DNA of 64,000 nucleotides from Hydrogenophaga sp. PAMC20947 (GTDB lineage Bacteria > Pseudomonadota > Gammaproteobacteria > Burkholderiales > Burkholderiaceae_C). The notes below the pieces were generated by a model. The model made no database searches, was not told the DNA's origin, and saw only the letters and a program-made list of their open reading frames with translations. The translations under genes were made by a program, and so were the position numbers. Numbering within the stretch: position 1 is the first letter of the stretch; every line of letters begins with the position of its first letter. This document shows, piece by piece, positions 30,399-39,605 of this stretch. The stretch is from positions 1,612,001 through 1,676,000 of the forward strand of contig NZ_CP039252.1 of assembly GCF_004795855.1 (NCBI RefSeq), read 5' to 3'.

Positions 30399-31552
30399 CA
30401 GGCGGCCACCGGGTCAGCCTGGTGGATCTGCGCGAGTGCGGCAATCAACCTGTCGTTTTCAGCCGGACTGCCAATGGTGGCGCGGATAAAGCGCTCGTAG
30501 CCGGGCTCACGCCAGGCCTTGACGATGATGCCCGCCTGCCGCAGCAAGGTATCGGCCACGCCGCCGCTGTCTTTTCCCGCGTCGAAAAAAAGGAAATTGG
30601 TTTGCGAGGGTGCCACCCGCAGGCCCAGCGCACAGAGGGCCTGGGCCACACGGGCACGCTCCAGCCGCAGCCGCCCCACGGATGCATGCATCCAGGCCTC
30701 GTCGGCGAGTGCTGCCAGGGCCGCAGCCTGGGCTGCGGCGTTGACGTTGAAGGGCGTTTTGGCCGCACTGAGGACTCGCGCGATCTCGGGATGTGAACAA
30801 ACGGCATAACCCACGCGCAAGCCGGCAAGGCCATAAGCCTTGGAAAAGGTGCGCAGCACCACATGGCTCACACCGCTTGCGCGCAACACCTCGATGCCAT
30901 CGGGAGCGCCTGGGTCGGCGAACTCAAAATAGGCTTCATCCAGCACCAGCAGCGTGCCCGGCTTGACGGCCTTGATCACGCGCTGCAGCGCCGAACTGTC
31001 CAGTGCCGGGCCAACGGGATTCCACGGGGACGACAAAAAGGCCACATGGGGTGCAAGCGCCAGTTCGCGCTCCAGGCCATCAAGGTCAAAACCCAGCGCC
31101 GGCGTCATCGCCACCTTGACGACTTCTGCACCTGCGGCCAGTGGTTCGATTTCGTGCAAACCAAAGCTGGGCACAACCGTTAGCACCCGGCTGCCCGGCA
31201 CCAGGACGGCTCGGGCAATGGCTGCAATCAGCTCTTCGGAGCCATTGCCAATCACCAGTTGCCGCGCCTCGCAACCCAGCTTCTGGGCCAGCGCAGCGCG
31301 CAAGGCGGTACAGGCCGGGTCGGCATAACGCCAAGGCTCGTAGGCGGCCGAGGCGAGCGCTGTCATCACCATCGGTGAGCAGCCTTCGGGGTTCTCATTG
31401 CTGGCCAGCCGCGCTATGTCGTGCTGACCGCTGATACCCCGCGCCACCGCGACGTTCATGCCCGCGTGGTACGGCGGCAGCGCAGCGACATGGGGGTTGA
31501 AACGAAGGCCGTGCGGCTGGTTGTCGGATGCGGACGGGGTCATGGGAGCCAT
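30398..31552 (-). CDS. HisC-like PLP-dependent aminotransferase
   Basis: A 384-residue class I/II aminotransferase most like histidinol-phosphate aminotransferases. It shows LASNENPEGCSP near residue 49, SSPWNPVGP, the PLP-binding VLDEAYFEFA and the Schiff-base lysine in RTFSKAYGLAGLRVGY. It is not in a histidine biosynthesis operon but between a Rieske oxygenase reductase and an FAD hydroxyacid dehydrogenase, so a catabolic role on an aromatic or imidazole amino acid is more likely than HisC function. MTPSASDNQ three codons in is an alternative start. Confidence 0.85.
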   Translation of the reverse strand: MAPMTPSASDNQPHGLRFNPHVAALPPYHAGMNVAVARGISGQHDIARLASNENPEGCSPMVMTALASAAYEPWRYADPACTALRAALAQKLGCEARQLVIGNGSEELIAAIARAVLVPGSRVLTVVPSFGLHEIEPLAAGAEVVKVAMTPALGFDLDGLERELALAPHVAFLSSPWNPVGPALDSSALQRVIKAVKPGTLLVLDEAYFEFADPGAPDGIEVLRASGVSHVVLRTFSKAYGLAGLRVGYAVCSHPEIARVLSAAKTPFNVNAAAQAAALAALADEAWMHASVGRLRLERARVAQALCALGLRVAPSQTNFLFFDAGKDSGGVADTLLRQAGIIVKAWREPGYERFIRATIGSPAENDRLIAALAQIHQADPVAA

Positions 31553-31571
31553 TCGAATAGTGAAAAAAACA

Positions 31572-32705
31572 TCAAAGATCCAGCACCAGGTTGCCCTTGG
31601 GCCGGGCGCAGCAAATCAGCACCTGCCCGGCACCAGGGTCGTCCAGTGGTTCCTCGAAGTAGTTGACTTCACCGTCCACCAGACCGGTCTTGCAGGTGCC
31701 GCATACGCCGGCACGGCAGCTGAATTCGGGAGCGAGGCCGTGGCTTTCGGCAAACGACAGCAGCGATTCGGCACCGTCCACCCAGCTGGCGCTGCGGCCG
31801 CTTTTGCGGAAGGTGACGGTGATGGCACTCTCGGCGCCTGCCGTTGTCACGCCGGCAGGCGCACTCGGAGCCTGGGCCGCAGCAGGCTGCGGAGCCTGCT
31901 TGGCCAGCGCCGCGTCGGGCTCCAGCACCGTCGCCGGACCGAAGAACTCGTAGGCAATGCGCTCCTTGGCCACGCCCAGGCTGCGCACCAGCCGAAACAC
32001 CGCCTGCATGAAGGGTGGTGGCCCGCAAAGGTAGAACTCGTAATCATCGAGTGGCAGCAACCGCTGCAGCAGTTCCCGCGTGATCACGCCTTCGGCCTGG
32101 AAGCGTGCCGCTGCGCGGTCGGCCTCGGTTGGAAAACGGTAGATCACATGCGCATCAATGCCGCTGCGCAAACCCGCCAGCGTGCGCACCTCGTCACCGA
32201 GTGCATGCACCTCACCGTTGTCGCAAGCGTGGATAAACACCGTGCGGCGATCGCTCTGTTCGGCCAGCGCATGCAGCATAGCCACCATGGGCGTCAGGCC
32301 CACGCCGCCCGAAAGCAGTACCACGGGGCGCGCGCTGAGGCGGTCCAGGTAGAAGTCGCCACGCGGGCCATCGGCCATCAACACGTCGCCCACCTGGACA
32401 CGGTCGTGCAAGTAGCAAGAGCCCAAGCCGTCGGGCAGGCCAGGCATCGGCGCCGTCTCTCGCTTGACCGAGATGCGGTATCGCCCCGGATGGCCGGGCG
32501 CGCAGGACACACTGTACGTGCGCAACACATGCCCACGCTCATTGTCCGCCGGGAACTTGAAAACCAGGAACTGCCCTGCCTCAAAAGCGCGCCAGCCGCC
32601 AGGCTCGGCCGGCTCCAGGTGAAACGAGGTGATGGTGCTGCTTTCACGCACCTTGTCGATCACTTTCAGGGGGCGAAAGCCCCCCTTCCCTGTCGACGCA
32701 CTCAT
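31572..32705 (-). CDS. FNR-type oxygenase reductase with C-terminal 2Fe-2S ferredoxin
   Basis: A 377-residue NAD(P)H reductase that should feed electrons to the adjacent Rieske oxygenase. It has an FAD domain with LRTYSVSCAP, an NAD domain with LLSGGVGLTPMVAMLHAL and LCGPPPFMQAVFRL. After an alanine/proline linker (about 265-290) comes a plant-type 2Fe-2S ferredoxin with CRAGVCGTC and a distal cysteine in LICCARPKG. Domain order FAD-NAD-2Fe2S is that of class IB-like reductases such as GbcB and hybrid-cluster reductases. Its start overlaps the Rieske gene stop as ATGA. Confidence 0.92.
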   Translation of the reverse strand: MSASTGKGGFRPLKVIDKVRESSTITSFHLEPAEPGGWRAFEAGQFLVFKFPADNERGHVLRTYSVSCAPGHPGRYRISVKRETAPMPGLPDGLGSCYLHDRVQVGDVLMADGPRGDFYLDRLSARPVVLLSGGVGLTPMVAMLHALAEQSDRRTVFIHACDNGEVHALGDEVRTLAGLRSGIDAHVIYRFPTEADRAAARFQAEGVITRELLQRLLPLDDYEFYLCGPPPFMQAVFRLVRSLGVAKERIAYEFFGPATVLEPDAALAKQAPQPAAAQAPSAPAGVTTAGAESAITVTFRKSGRSASWVDGAESLLSFAESHGLAPEFSCRAGVCGTCKTGLVDGEVNYFEEPLDDPGAGQVLICCARPKGNLVLDL

Positions 32706-33754
32706 GCAGCTTCCGGCACGACCGGCTGATCGGCAAGTTCGCGCTCTTCCTTGATCATTTGGGCCAGGCGGCGGCGAAAGCGCAGCGGGCCAACGTCGAT
32801 TTTCAGGTCGATGTTGGGCGTGCGTTGTTCGGCAAAGCCCTGGTGAACGGCCTCCAGGATGGGGCGATCTTCCTCAAAGGCACCGCGCACCGAGGTCGCG
32901 AACTGACGCGAAATCTCTGCATCGTCTGGCGCGAAGTTGCGCATCTGGAACCAGTAGTACTTGGTCGTGTTGGCGTCGATGGGCGTCATGAAGTTGTAGC
33001 TGTCCATGATGAACACATCTTCGTGGGGCGGTTTGCCCTCGCCGCCGGTTCCGGCGGGTGTAAAAACGGCCTTGATGAGCGCATTGGATGGGTAGCGCAC
33101 CTCGTACTGCTGCTTGCGGTCGCAACGGCCCTCGAATTTAAGGAAGGGCGCGTAAAACGGCGCGGGGTCCACATCGTTCATCCAGCGCCACACTGTGACG
33201 CCATTGTCGGCCACCGTGGTTTGCAGCGGCGTGTCTTCGCAGGCCGAACCTGCAAACGAACTCTGGTGCACCCAGGACACGTGCGTTGGGTCCAGCAGGT
33301 TGTCGGTCATGTACTGGTAGTTGCATTGAACCTGCATGCCGTCACCCTGGTTCAAGCCCCAGGCCGAGTCGCCCCAATGTTCCACAGCAAAGATAGTGGC
33401 CGGATCGGCCAGCGCGGGCTCACCCATCCAAATCCACAAGAGGCCGTAGCGCGCCTCCATCGGGTACGAGCGAACCACCGCCGTGCTGGGCGGCCGATCG
33501 GTGGCGGGCGCCCGGGTGCAGGCGCCCGAACAATCGAACATCATGCCGTGGTAGCCACACTCGATCTGGTCACCATGAATGCGCCCCATGGACAGCGGCA
33601 GCTTGCGGTGCGGACATGCGTCTTCCAGCGCAGCCACCTTGCCGTCAGACTTGCGAAACAGCACGATTTTTTCGTCCAGCAGCTTGACCGCCACAGGCTT
33701 GTTGCCCACTTCGTTTTCCCAGGCCGCGACATACCAGGCGTTGCGCAAAAACAT
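32702..33754 (-). CDS. Rieske non-haem iron oxygenase, VanA/demethylase-like
   Basis: A 350-residue terminal oxygenase. The Rieske cluster ligands are CPHRKLPLSMG and CGYHGMMFD (about residues 47-70). The mononuclear iron site is in MTDNLLDPTHVSWVH (His and His near 158-163). Length and the NAWYVAAW N-terminus fit the VanA/caffeine-demethylase (NdmA) group, which remove O- or N-methyl groups and release formaldehyde. It leads a minus-strand operon: oxygenase, reductase, aminotransferase, FAD dehydrogenase, then formaldehyde dehydrogenase. It is divergent from a LysR regulator. The substrate is unknown. Confidence 0.9.
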   Translation of the reverse strand: MFLRNAWYVAAWENEVGNKPVAVKLLDEKIVLFRKSDGKVAALEDACPHRKLPLSMGRIHGDQIECGYHGMMFDCSGACTRAPATDRPPSTAVVRSYPMEARYGLLWIWMGEPALADPATIFAVEHWGDSAWGLNQGDGMQVQCNYQYMTDNLLDPTHVSWVHQSSFAGSACEDTPLQTTVADNGVTVWRWMNDVDPAPFYAPFLKFEGRCDRKQQYEVRYPSNALIKAVFTPAGTGGEGKPPHEDVFIMDSYNFMTPIDANTTKYYWFQMRNFAPDDAEISRQFATSVRGAFEEDRPILEAVHQGFAEQRTPNIDLKIDVGPLRFRRRLAQMIKEERELADQPVVPEAA

Positions 33755-33802
33755 GACGATTTCTCCTAGGGGGTTGCACGATTTTAAGTCTATACCATAG
33801 TG

Positions 33803-33830
33803 AAATTCAAGCGCTTCAACAAGTGAATTT
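33803..33830. promoter_or_regulatory. Candidate LysR operator between regulator and Rieske operon
   Basis: AAATTCA (33803-33809) and TGAATTT (33824-33830) form an inverted repeat with a 14-base centre in the 112-base gap between the divergent genes. Dyads with AT-rich arms in this position are typical LysR-type binding sites. Confidence 0.5.
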
Positions 33831-33866
33831 ACTTGCTTTCTTCTTTAGAAAATCTAAACATATACG

Positions 33867-34886
33867 ATGCCCGAAAAACTCCCTTCTTTGGTGCGCCCTT
33901 CGACAACACGGCCGCCCCAGCAATTACCCCCTTTGCGCGCCCTGCAGGCCTTCGAAGCTGTGGCACGCACCGGAAGCGTGATGTCGGCCGCACTGGAATT
34001 GGGCGTGTCGGCCGGCGCGGTCAGCCAGCAAATTCGCAAGCTCGAAGACCTGCTCGATCTGCGCCTGTTCGAACGGCGTGGCAGAGGCATGGAGCTTTCA
34101 ACCTGGGGGCGGCTGTATCACCCGGAGCTCGGCGCCGCGTTTGACCGCCTGCGCGCCGCACAGCAAAGCCTGTGGCGTCTGCGCACCGAAAGTGGCTTGA
34201 CGGTGAGCTGCCTGTCCTCGGTGGCCAGCAAATGGCTGGGCACGCGGCTGTTTGACTGGCAAGCCTCACATTCAGAATCCCGGCTGCGGTTGATCGGCGC
34301 GGAAATCGAACCCGACCTGCAGGGCGGCGGAACCGACTTTCGCATCTCCTACGGCCAACAGTCGCGCCAGCACACCCATTTCACCGAGCTCTTCACCGAC
34401 TGGGTGGTTCCAGCCTGTTCGCCAGGATTGCTCGATGCGCGCCCAATACGCACGCCCGCCGAGCTGCTGAGCCTGCCGCTGATTGGCATCGCCTGGGAAA
34501 GCGCTCACCTGCCGCCACCCACCTGGGCGGACTGGGCACGCAGCGCCGGCGAGGACGATGGGCCTGTGAACAGCAGCTTGACATTCTCTTTGTCGAGCGC
34601 AGCCATTGACGCGGCGTTGGCGGACCGAGGGTTGGTGCTGGCGCCCATGTCCATGATCACCGGCGACCTGATTGAAGGCCGGCTGGTTCTGCCCTTCGAC
34701 CACCGCCTGCAATTGCCGCAACCGTATTTCCTGGCCTGGGACCGCTCTGCCCTGAACAAGCCCTTTGGCCGTGAATTCCAGCAATGGGTTTTGACCTTGG
34801 GCCGCAGACAAACGGGCATATCTTCAGGCGAAATTCCCTTGAGCCGGCTGATGTCCGGCATGGAGAACCGCCCCATCAGCCCGTAG
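33867..34886 (+). CDS. LysR-family regulator, GcvA-like
   Basis: A 339-residue LysR-type transcriptional regulator. The winged helix is visible at about residues 25-85 (LRALQAFEAVARTGSVMSAA, then SQQIRKLEDLLDLRLFERRGRGM), and the ligand-binding domain follows. The pattern LPPLRALQAFEAVAR with a C-terminal DRGLVLAPMSMITGDL is that of the GcvA/AmpR branch. It is transcribed away from the Rieske oxygenase operon and most likely controls it. No clear ribosome site precedes the ATG, but the domain starts soon after it. Confidence 0.9.
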   Translation: MPEKLPSLVRPSTTRPPQQLPPLRALQAFEAVARTGSVMSAALELGVSAGAVSQQIRKLEDLLDLRLFERRGRGMELSTWGRLYHPELGAAFDRLRAAQQSLWRLRTESGLTVSCLSSVASKWLGTRLFDWQASHSESRLRLIGAEIEPDLQGGGTDFRISYGQQSRQHTHFTELFTDWVVPACSPGLLDARPIRTPAELLSLPLIGIAWESAHLPPPTWADWARSAGEDDGPVNSSLTFSLSSAAIDAALADRGLVLAPMSMITGDLIEGRLVLPFDHRLQLPQPYFLAWDRSALNKPFGREFQQWVLTLGRRQTGISSGEIPLSRLMSGMENRPISP

Positions 34887-34953
34887 CTTGTTCAATGGCA
34901 ACCCCTTGTCAGCGCGGGTTCTCGATGGCTGGCGAAGCCAGACAGCACAGCGC

Positions 34954-35775
34954 TCAACGTGAGCTCGACTTGCCATCCATGGTGGGTGAAAAATGGGCGA
35001 TCAGTTCGTGGTCCACCCCTGGGTAGGTCACCCGCACGAACGTCACCGGGCTGGCGCCGGTCCATGTTCGGCGTTGAACCACCAGGCATGGAGTTCCACC
35101 CGCGACTTGCAGCAATGCTGACATGTCATCGTCGGAGGCGCCGGCTCGGATTCTGTGCTCCGCCGAAGTCCAGGGCACGTGGCTGACGAGCCAAGCGCCC
35201 GGTGGCTCGTCCTCGAAGGCTTCTGCGGCAGCTTGAGGCACGGCGGTGAGATTGATCAACCGGTACTCCAGACAGAACGGCCGAGCGCCTGCAAAGTGGA
35301 GGCTGCAGAGTTCGAGCACCGGACCCGCTTTGTCCAGACCAAGCGCAGCCATGTCGGCGCGCAGGCTACGCCGCTTCTTGTGACTGATCAGTTCAAACCG
35401 GTAAGGCTGGCTCAGCGCGAGCACTTCAGCGCGAATATCGTTGATTTCGAGCACGGCCGAGCTGGAGTGCGATCGCAGGACAAAACTGCCCGCCTTGCGC
35501 CGACGCTCCACCATGCTGGCGCGCGCCAGTTGCGTCAACACCTTGTTGACGGTCATGCGCGAGCACTGGTACTCATCGGCAAGCTCATGCTCGGAGGGAA
35601 TCCTGTGCCCTGGCTGCCACTTGCCGCTGAGGATGTTCTGCTCGATATCGCTCAGGATGCGCTGGTGCAACGAAACGGTTGGCTCCGATTTGGCCTTCGT
35701 GGCCTTTGTGGCCTTGACAGGCCCCTTGGTCCGGCGGACCACTGCAGCGGGTTTGGGCTTCGTTTTATTGGGCAT
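34954..35775 (-). CDS. hutC: Histidine utilisation repressor HutC
   Basis: A GntR/HutC-family regulator that represses hut genes and is released by urocanate. The 273-residue protein has a lysine-rich N-terminus and a winged-helix domain (about residues 38-100: LHQRILSDIEQNILSGKWQP then HELADEYQCSRMTVNKVL). The UTRA effector domain has RPFCLEYRLINLTAVP and PCLVVQRRTWTG. ATG at 35775 overlaps, as TGATG, the stop of a truncated ABC-ATPase remnant, so hutC was probably once coupled to a transporter gene. The hut operon it should control lies 8 kb away. Confidence 0.9.
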   Translation of the reverse strand: MPNKTKPKPAAVVRRTKGPVKATKATKAKSEPTVSLHQRILSDIEQNILSGKWQPGHRIPSEHELADEYQCSRMTVNKVLTQLARASMVERRRKAGSFVLRSHSSSAVLEINDIRAEVLALSQPYRFELISHKKRRSLRADMAALGLDKAGPVLELCSLHFAGARPFCLEYRLINLTAVPQAAAEAFEDEPPGAWLVSHVPWTSAEHRIRAGASDDDMSALLQVAGGTPCLVVQRRTWTGASPVTFVRVTYPGVDHELIAHFSPTMDGKSSSR

Positions 35776-35938
35776 CAGAGGAGCATATCCGTACAGCGAT
35801 CCATGCAAGGCTGGCGCGGTTTGCCAAAAGCGCTTTGCGGGCGACCTTCGAGCAACAGCTTGCCTTGATCAAAAAATGCAATCATTGCCCCGACCGTTGC
35901 CGCCAAGCCGATTTCATGTGAGTCCAAGACCATGGTCG
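35775..35938 (-). pseudogene. Remnant of the 3' end of an ABC transporter ATPase gene
   Basis: An open 51-codon stretch reads MVLDSHEIGLAATVGAM, then FFDQGKLLLEGRPQSAFGKP, and stops in a TGA overlapping the hutC start. It matches the last part of the intact ATPase at 39606-40490 (VVVSHEIGFAATVGAK, FLDQGKLLLEGSPQTVFGKP). Nucleotide differences are scattered and an in-frame gap of about nine codons removes QFLDTYLD-type residues near the end. The Walker and signature motifs are absent, so it cannot be functional. It ends abruptly at the SDR stop codon. Confidence 0.85.
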
Positions 35939-35939
35939 G

Positions 35940-36686
35940 TCACCCCCGCCCGATGTAGGGCATGTCTCTTGCCATCACGGTCATGAATTGCACATTGGTA
36001 TCCAGTGGCAATGAGGCCATGTGATAAACCGACGACGCCACATGGTTTGCATCCATCACGGCCTCGACCTGGGTTGAACCGTCCGCTTGCGGCACCCCCT
36101 TTGTTTGACCTTGAGACATCTCGGTCAAAGCGTTGCCGATATCAATCTGGCCGCAGGCGATGTTGAAAGCACGTCCATCGAGAGACAGGCACCGGGTCAG
36201 GCCCGTGACTGCGTGTTTCGACATCGTGTAAGGCACCGACCCGGGACGGGGAACATGGGCCGAAATCGAGCCATTGTTGATGATCCGCCCGCCTTGCGGT
36301 GTCTGGTGTCGCATCAGGGAAAAGGCTGCCCGCGCCGCCAGGAACATGCCGGTGATATTGATGTCACAGACCTGCTGCCATTCAGCGACCGGGATTTCGT
36401 CAATCGGGGCAGAAACGTTGTTGATACCGGCGTTGTTGAACAGCGCGTCAAGTCGCCCCCATTTGTCCGAAAGCCGCGCGAATGCGGCATCGACCGCACC
36501 GGCATCGGTGACATCACAGGGCAGGATCAGCGCGTTTTCGGAACCCGCAGCTGTGGCTTCCAGCGGTTCGCTTCGGCGACCGACCAGGGCAACACGCCAA
36601 CCCTGTTCAAGGAAGTGTTTCGCGGTTGCGCGGCCGATGCCACTGCCTGCACCGGTGATCAGGATGGTCTTCTCTGTCATCTTCAT
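35940..36686 (-). CDS. Short-chain dehydrogenase/reductase
   Basis: A 248-residue classical SDR. It has the Rossmann motif TGAGSGIGRA (about residue 12), NNAG at 90, the catalytic Ser in NNGSISAHVPRPGS, and the YTMSK pair with Tyr and Lys. It probably oxidises or reduces a sugar-acid-derived alcohol, judging by the dehydratase and DenD-like neighbours. An ATG two codons in (36680) has better spacing from the AAAGG ribosome site. Its stop sits directly against the ATPase remnant, so this gene marks one end of an inserted block. Confidence 0.88.
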   Translation of the reverse strand: MKMTEKTILITGAGSGIGRATAKHFLEQGWRVALVGRRSEPLEATAAGSENALILPCDVTDAGAVDAAFARLSDKWGRLDALFNNAGINNVSAPIDEIPVAEWQQVCDINITGMFLAARAAFSLMRHQTPQGGRIINNGSISAHVPRPGSVPYTMSKHAVTGLTRCLSLDGRAFNIACGQIDIGNALTEMSQGQTKGVPQADGSTQVEAVMDANHVASSVYHMASLPLDTNVQFMTVMARDMPYIGRG

Positions 36687-36725
36687 ATGCCTTTCCAGTT
36701 TGGCGCGCCGCGAAGCCGGTCGCGA

Positions 36726-38507
36726 TCAATGGTTGTCGCGTGGCAAGCTGTACCGGGTCTTGTGATAGCTTGCGGACAGTTCCAGGCAACCGCCTTTGTC
36801 GAGCTGTCCAACGGTGCTGCGAAAAATCTCTTGCCAGGGCGTTTCATTGATCAGCACCGGGGGCGTCCAGGCATCCTTGCGCGCCTGCCAATCTGCATCG
36901 TCCACCAAGGCGTTCAGCGAACACTTGTTGAGATCCAGCCGAACCTGGTCACCGGTGCGCAGATACGCCAACCCGCCGCCGATCACCGCCTCTGGTGAGG
37001 CGTTCAGAATCGATGGGCTTTCGGATGTGCCCGACTGCCGACCGTCTCCCACCGTCGGCAAGTGGCTGATACCCTTTTTCATCACCTCTGTCGAAGGGCG
37101 CATGTTGACCACCTCGGCAGAGCCAGGGAAGCCAATATTGCCGACCCCGCGAATGAACAGCATGCAGTTTTCGTCGATGGCCAGTTCCGGGTCGTCGATG
37201 CGCGCGTAATAGTCTTCCGGCCCTTCAAAGACGATGGCGCGGGACTCCAGAACGCCTTCCTGACCTGGCGCAGACAGGAATCTTTCGCGAAATTCGGTCG
37301 AGATCACCGAGGTCTTCATCAGCGCCGAGTCAAAAAGGTTGCCCGACAGCACGAGGAATCCAGCTTTTTCGCGCAGGGGCTCTGCAACGGTTTTGATGAC
37401 GTCGGTGTCGCGGCTTTCCCAGTTCGCCAGATTTTCGCCAATGGACTTCCCGGTCACGGTCAATGCATCGGCGTGCAGGCGTCCAGCTTTCAGCAATTCA
37501 CCCATCACGGCCGGTACGCCCCCTGCGCGGTGGAAGGACTCGCCCAGGTATTTCCCGGCGGGCTGCATATTCAACAAAAGCGGCACGTCGAAACCAACCG
37601 TCTGCCAGTCCTGCAATTCCAGTTCGACGCCAACAAGGCGAGCAATGGCCTGGAGGTGCGGCGGCGCGTTGGTCGAGCCGCCAATTGCAGAGTTGGTGAT
37701 GATGGCGTTCTCGAATGCTGCTCGGGTCATGATGTCCGAGGGTTTCAAATCCAGATGCGCCATTTCAACGATGCGTTTACCGGTCTGGTAGGCCATGCTC
37801 ATCCGTTCGCGGAACGGGGCCGGAATGGCAGAGCAGCCAGGCAGGCTCATTCCCAGGGCTTCGGCAAGGGCATTCATGGTGCTGGCTGTGCCCATGGTGT
37901 TGCAATGACCCAAAGACGGGGCCGAAGCGCAGACTTGTCCGATATATTCTTCGTAGTTGATCTTGCCGGCGGCCAAATCGCGTTGGCCTTGCCACAAGAC
38001 CGTACCGGACCCTGCGAGTTCACCATTCCACCAGCCATCCAGCATGGGCCCGCCCGACAAGACGATGGACGGCAGATCGGTGGTGGCAGCGCCCATCAAC
38101 ATCGCCGGTGTCGTCTTGTCGCATCCTGTTGTCAGCACGACCGCGTCGATCGGATAGCCATGCAACACCTCAACCAAACCCAGATAGGACAGGTTGCGGT
38201 CCAGCGCAGCCGTGGGCCGGCGGGCGGTTTCCTGTATGGGATGCACCGGGAATTCCATCGGAATACCACCACCATCGCGAATGCCGGCCTTGATCCGGTC
38301 CATCAGGAACACGTGAATTTTGTTACAGGGAGACAGGTCGCTGCCCGTTTGCGCAATGCCGATGACGGGGCGGCCGCTTTGCAACTCCTCACGGGTGTAT
38401 TCCTGGTTTTGGTAGCGCTCAACATACAGCGCAGTCATGCCGGGGTTGTTGGGGTTGTCAAACCATTCCTGGCTGCGGAATTTTTTGTTGGCGCGTTTGT
38501 CGGTCAT
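36726..38507 (-). CDS. IlvD/Edd-family sugar-acid dehydratase
   Basis: A 593-residue iron-sulfur dehydratase. Cluster cysteines are in SDLSPCNKIH, LTTGCDKTTPAMLMGAA and SLGHCNTMGTASTMN. The C-terminal PTVGDGRQSGTSESPSILNASPEA is characteristic of the arabonate/xylonate/galactonate dehydratase group rather than of IlvD proper. It should remove water from an aldonic acid to give a 2-keto-3-deoxy acid. Flanking SDR and DenD-like genes support a sugar-acid degradation pathway. The exact sugar acid cannot be read from sequence. Confidence 0.9.
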   Translation of the reverse strand: MTDKRANKKFRSQEWFDNPNNPGMTALYVERYQNQEYTREELQSGRPVIGIAQTGSDLSPCNKIHVFLMDRIKAGIRDGGGIPMEFPVHPIQETARRPTAALDRNLSYLGLVEVLHGYPIDAVVLTTGCDKTTPAMLMGAATTDLPSIVLSGGPMLDGWWNGELAGSGTVLWQGQRDLAAGKINYEEYIGQVCASAPSLGHCNTMGTASTMNALAEALGMSLPGCSAIPAPFRERMSMAYQTGKRIVEMAHLDLKPSDIMTRAAFENAIITNSAIGGSTNAPPHLQAIARLVGVELELQDWQTVGFDVPLLLNMQPAGKYLGESFHRAGGVPAVMGELLKAGRLHADALTVTGKSIGENLANWESRDTDVIKTVAEPLREKAGFLVLSGNLFDSALMKTSVISTEFRERFLSAPGQEGVLESRAIVFEGPEDYYARIDDPELAIDENCMLFIRGVGNIGFPGSAEVVNMRPSTEVMKKGISHLPTVGDGRQSGTSESPSILNASPEAVIGGGLAYLRTGDQVRLDLNKCSLNALVDDADWQARKDAWTPPVLINETPWQEIFRSTVGQLDKGGCLELSASYHKTRYSLPRDNH

Positions 38508-38527
38508 GTCGTGAATTCCTTCAAAAA

Positions 38528-39493
38528 TCAGTTCGCGATATTTGCTTCTGCCATGTAATCCCGGATGTTGTCGGCGAAACTGTCATCGCGTTTCAGACCA
38601 AATGCCTCAGCCTTGGGGGTGACATATTCGTAGCGCCATCCGGCGACCATTTTCTGAATGTCTGCCTGGGGTTCCCAACGGATCAGCTTGGCCGGTTCCG
38701 GCCCGGCAACTTCGGTCATCGCCGCCACGGCCTGGCGAATCGAAAGCGTCAGACCGGGCATGGTCATGCACCGGTTCATACCCAGGTCGCCCGCCTGTAT
38801 CTCGGCGCCGATGATCAGGTTCTCGATGCACCTGCGGGGCGACAGGAAATACTGCATCGTGTCGGGCGCGACCGGACAGATGGCCTCCATGCCATTCAGC
38901 GGCTCACGGAACATCGATGAAAGATACGACGACGCGGCGCGGTTCGGGGCGCCGGGGCGCACCGAAATAGTGGGCAGACGCAGAGCACGCCCGTCAACCA
39001 TGCCTCGACGCGAATAGTCGTTGATCAGCATCTCGCCCATGGCCTTTTGCGTACCATAAGAAGACTGCGGATTGGGCAGGGTCCAGTCGGTGATCGGGTC
39101 GGGAACATCCCCACCAAACACGCTCAGCGAGGACGAAAAGACCAGCACCGGCGCGGTGGTCAACGCGCGACATCGTTCCAGCACGTTGACCGTACCAAAC
39201 AGGTTGACGCGCATGCCCGTGTCGAACTCCTCTTCGGCTTGGGCCGACACAATCGCGGCCAGCAGAAAAACCACATCCACATCCGCCCCGATCAAACCGT
39301 CAACGCTGGAGCGGTCGGCAATGTCGCAGGTACATGCCTCGACCGGGAATGGCGCATCGACCATCGCCGGTGCGTTGATATCGGCCAGCATCAGACGGTC
39401 AATTTTTTCGCCCCGCAGCGTTCCACGCAGCGCCATTTCCCGGGCCAATTTTTGCCCGACAAAACCGCCCCCACCAATCACGAGAATATTCAC
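38528..39493 (-). CDS. denD: DenD-like NAD-dependent epimerase/dehydrogenase
   Basis: A 321-residue extended SDR. It has VIGGGGFVGQKLAREM at the N-terminus, SSLSVFGG with the catalytic Ser, and YGTQKAMGE with Tyr and Lys. The SVRPGAPNRAASSYLSSMFREPL segment is typical of D-erythronate dehydrogenases (DenD), which oxidise D-erythronate at C2. The start is a GTG at 39493 (MNILVIGG), overlapping an upstream stop as GTGA, so a preceding gene once existed. The DenD name is from family resemblance and is moderately sure; other aldonate substrates are possible. Confidence 0.8.
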   Translation of the reverse strand: MNILVIGGGGFVGQKLAREMALRGTLRGEKIDRLMLADINAPAMVDAPFPVEACTCDIADRSSVDGLIGADVDVVFLLAAIVSAQAEEEFDTGMRVNLFGTVNVLERCRALTTAPVLVFSSSLSVFGGDVPDPITDWTLPNPQSSYGTQKAMGEMLINDYSRRGMVDGRALRLPTISVRPGAPNRAASSYLSSMFREPLNGMEAICPVAPDTMQYFLSPRRCIENLIIGAEIQAGDLGMNRCMTMPGLTLSIRQAVAAMTEVAGPEPAKLIRWEPQADIQKMVAGWRYEYVTPKAEAFGLKRDDSFADNIRDYMAEANIAN

Positions 39494-39546
39494 AATTTTT
39501 CTTTCACCTGCGCCACATACTGATCAACCGCGAAAAGCACACTGGG
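39490..39546 (-). pseudogene. Possible 3' fragment of a lost gene upstream of denD
   Basis: In the gap between the ATPase stop and denD a minus-strand frame reads VDQYVAQVKEKL and then stops in TGA overlapping the denD GTG. This looks like the last dozen residues of a coupled upstream gene whose body is missing. The stretch is short, so chance cannot be excluded. If real, it marks the truncated edge of an inserted sugar-acid operon. Confidence 0.4.
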
Positions 39547-39605
39547 TGGCTTTGACGGCACTCGGTGGTCGTGCGCCGAGGCAGTGGGATTGGGCTGGTT
39601 CGGGA

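Noticed and set aside
30398..31552. The HisC-like gene as the biosynthetic hisC
   Set aside because: No other histidine biosynthesis genes are nearby and it is embedded in an apparently catabolic oxygenase operon.
35775..35938. The short frame before hutC as a functional small gene
   Set aside because: It matches only the 3' end of the ABC ATPase, lacks all nucleotide-binding motifs and has a deletion near its end.
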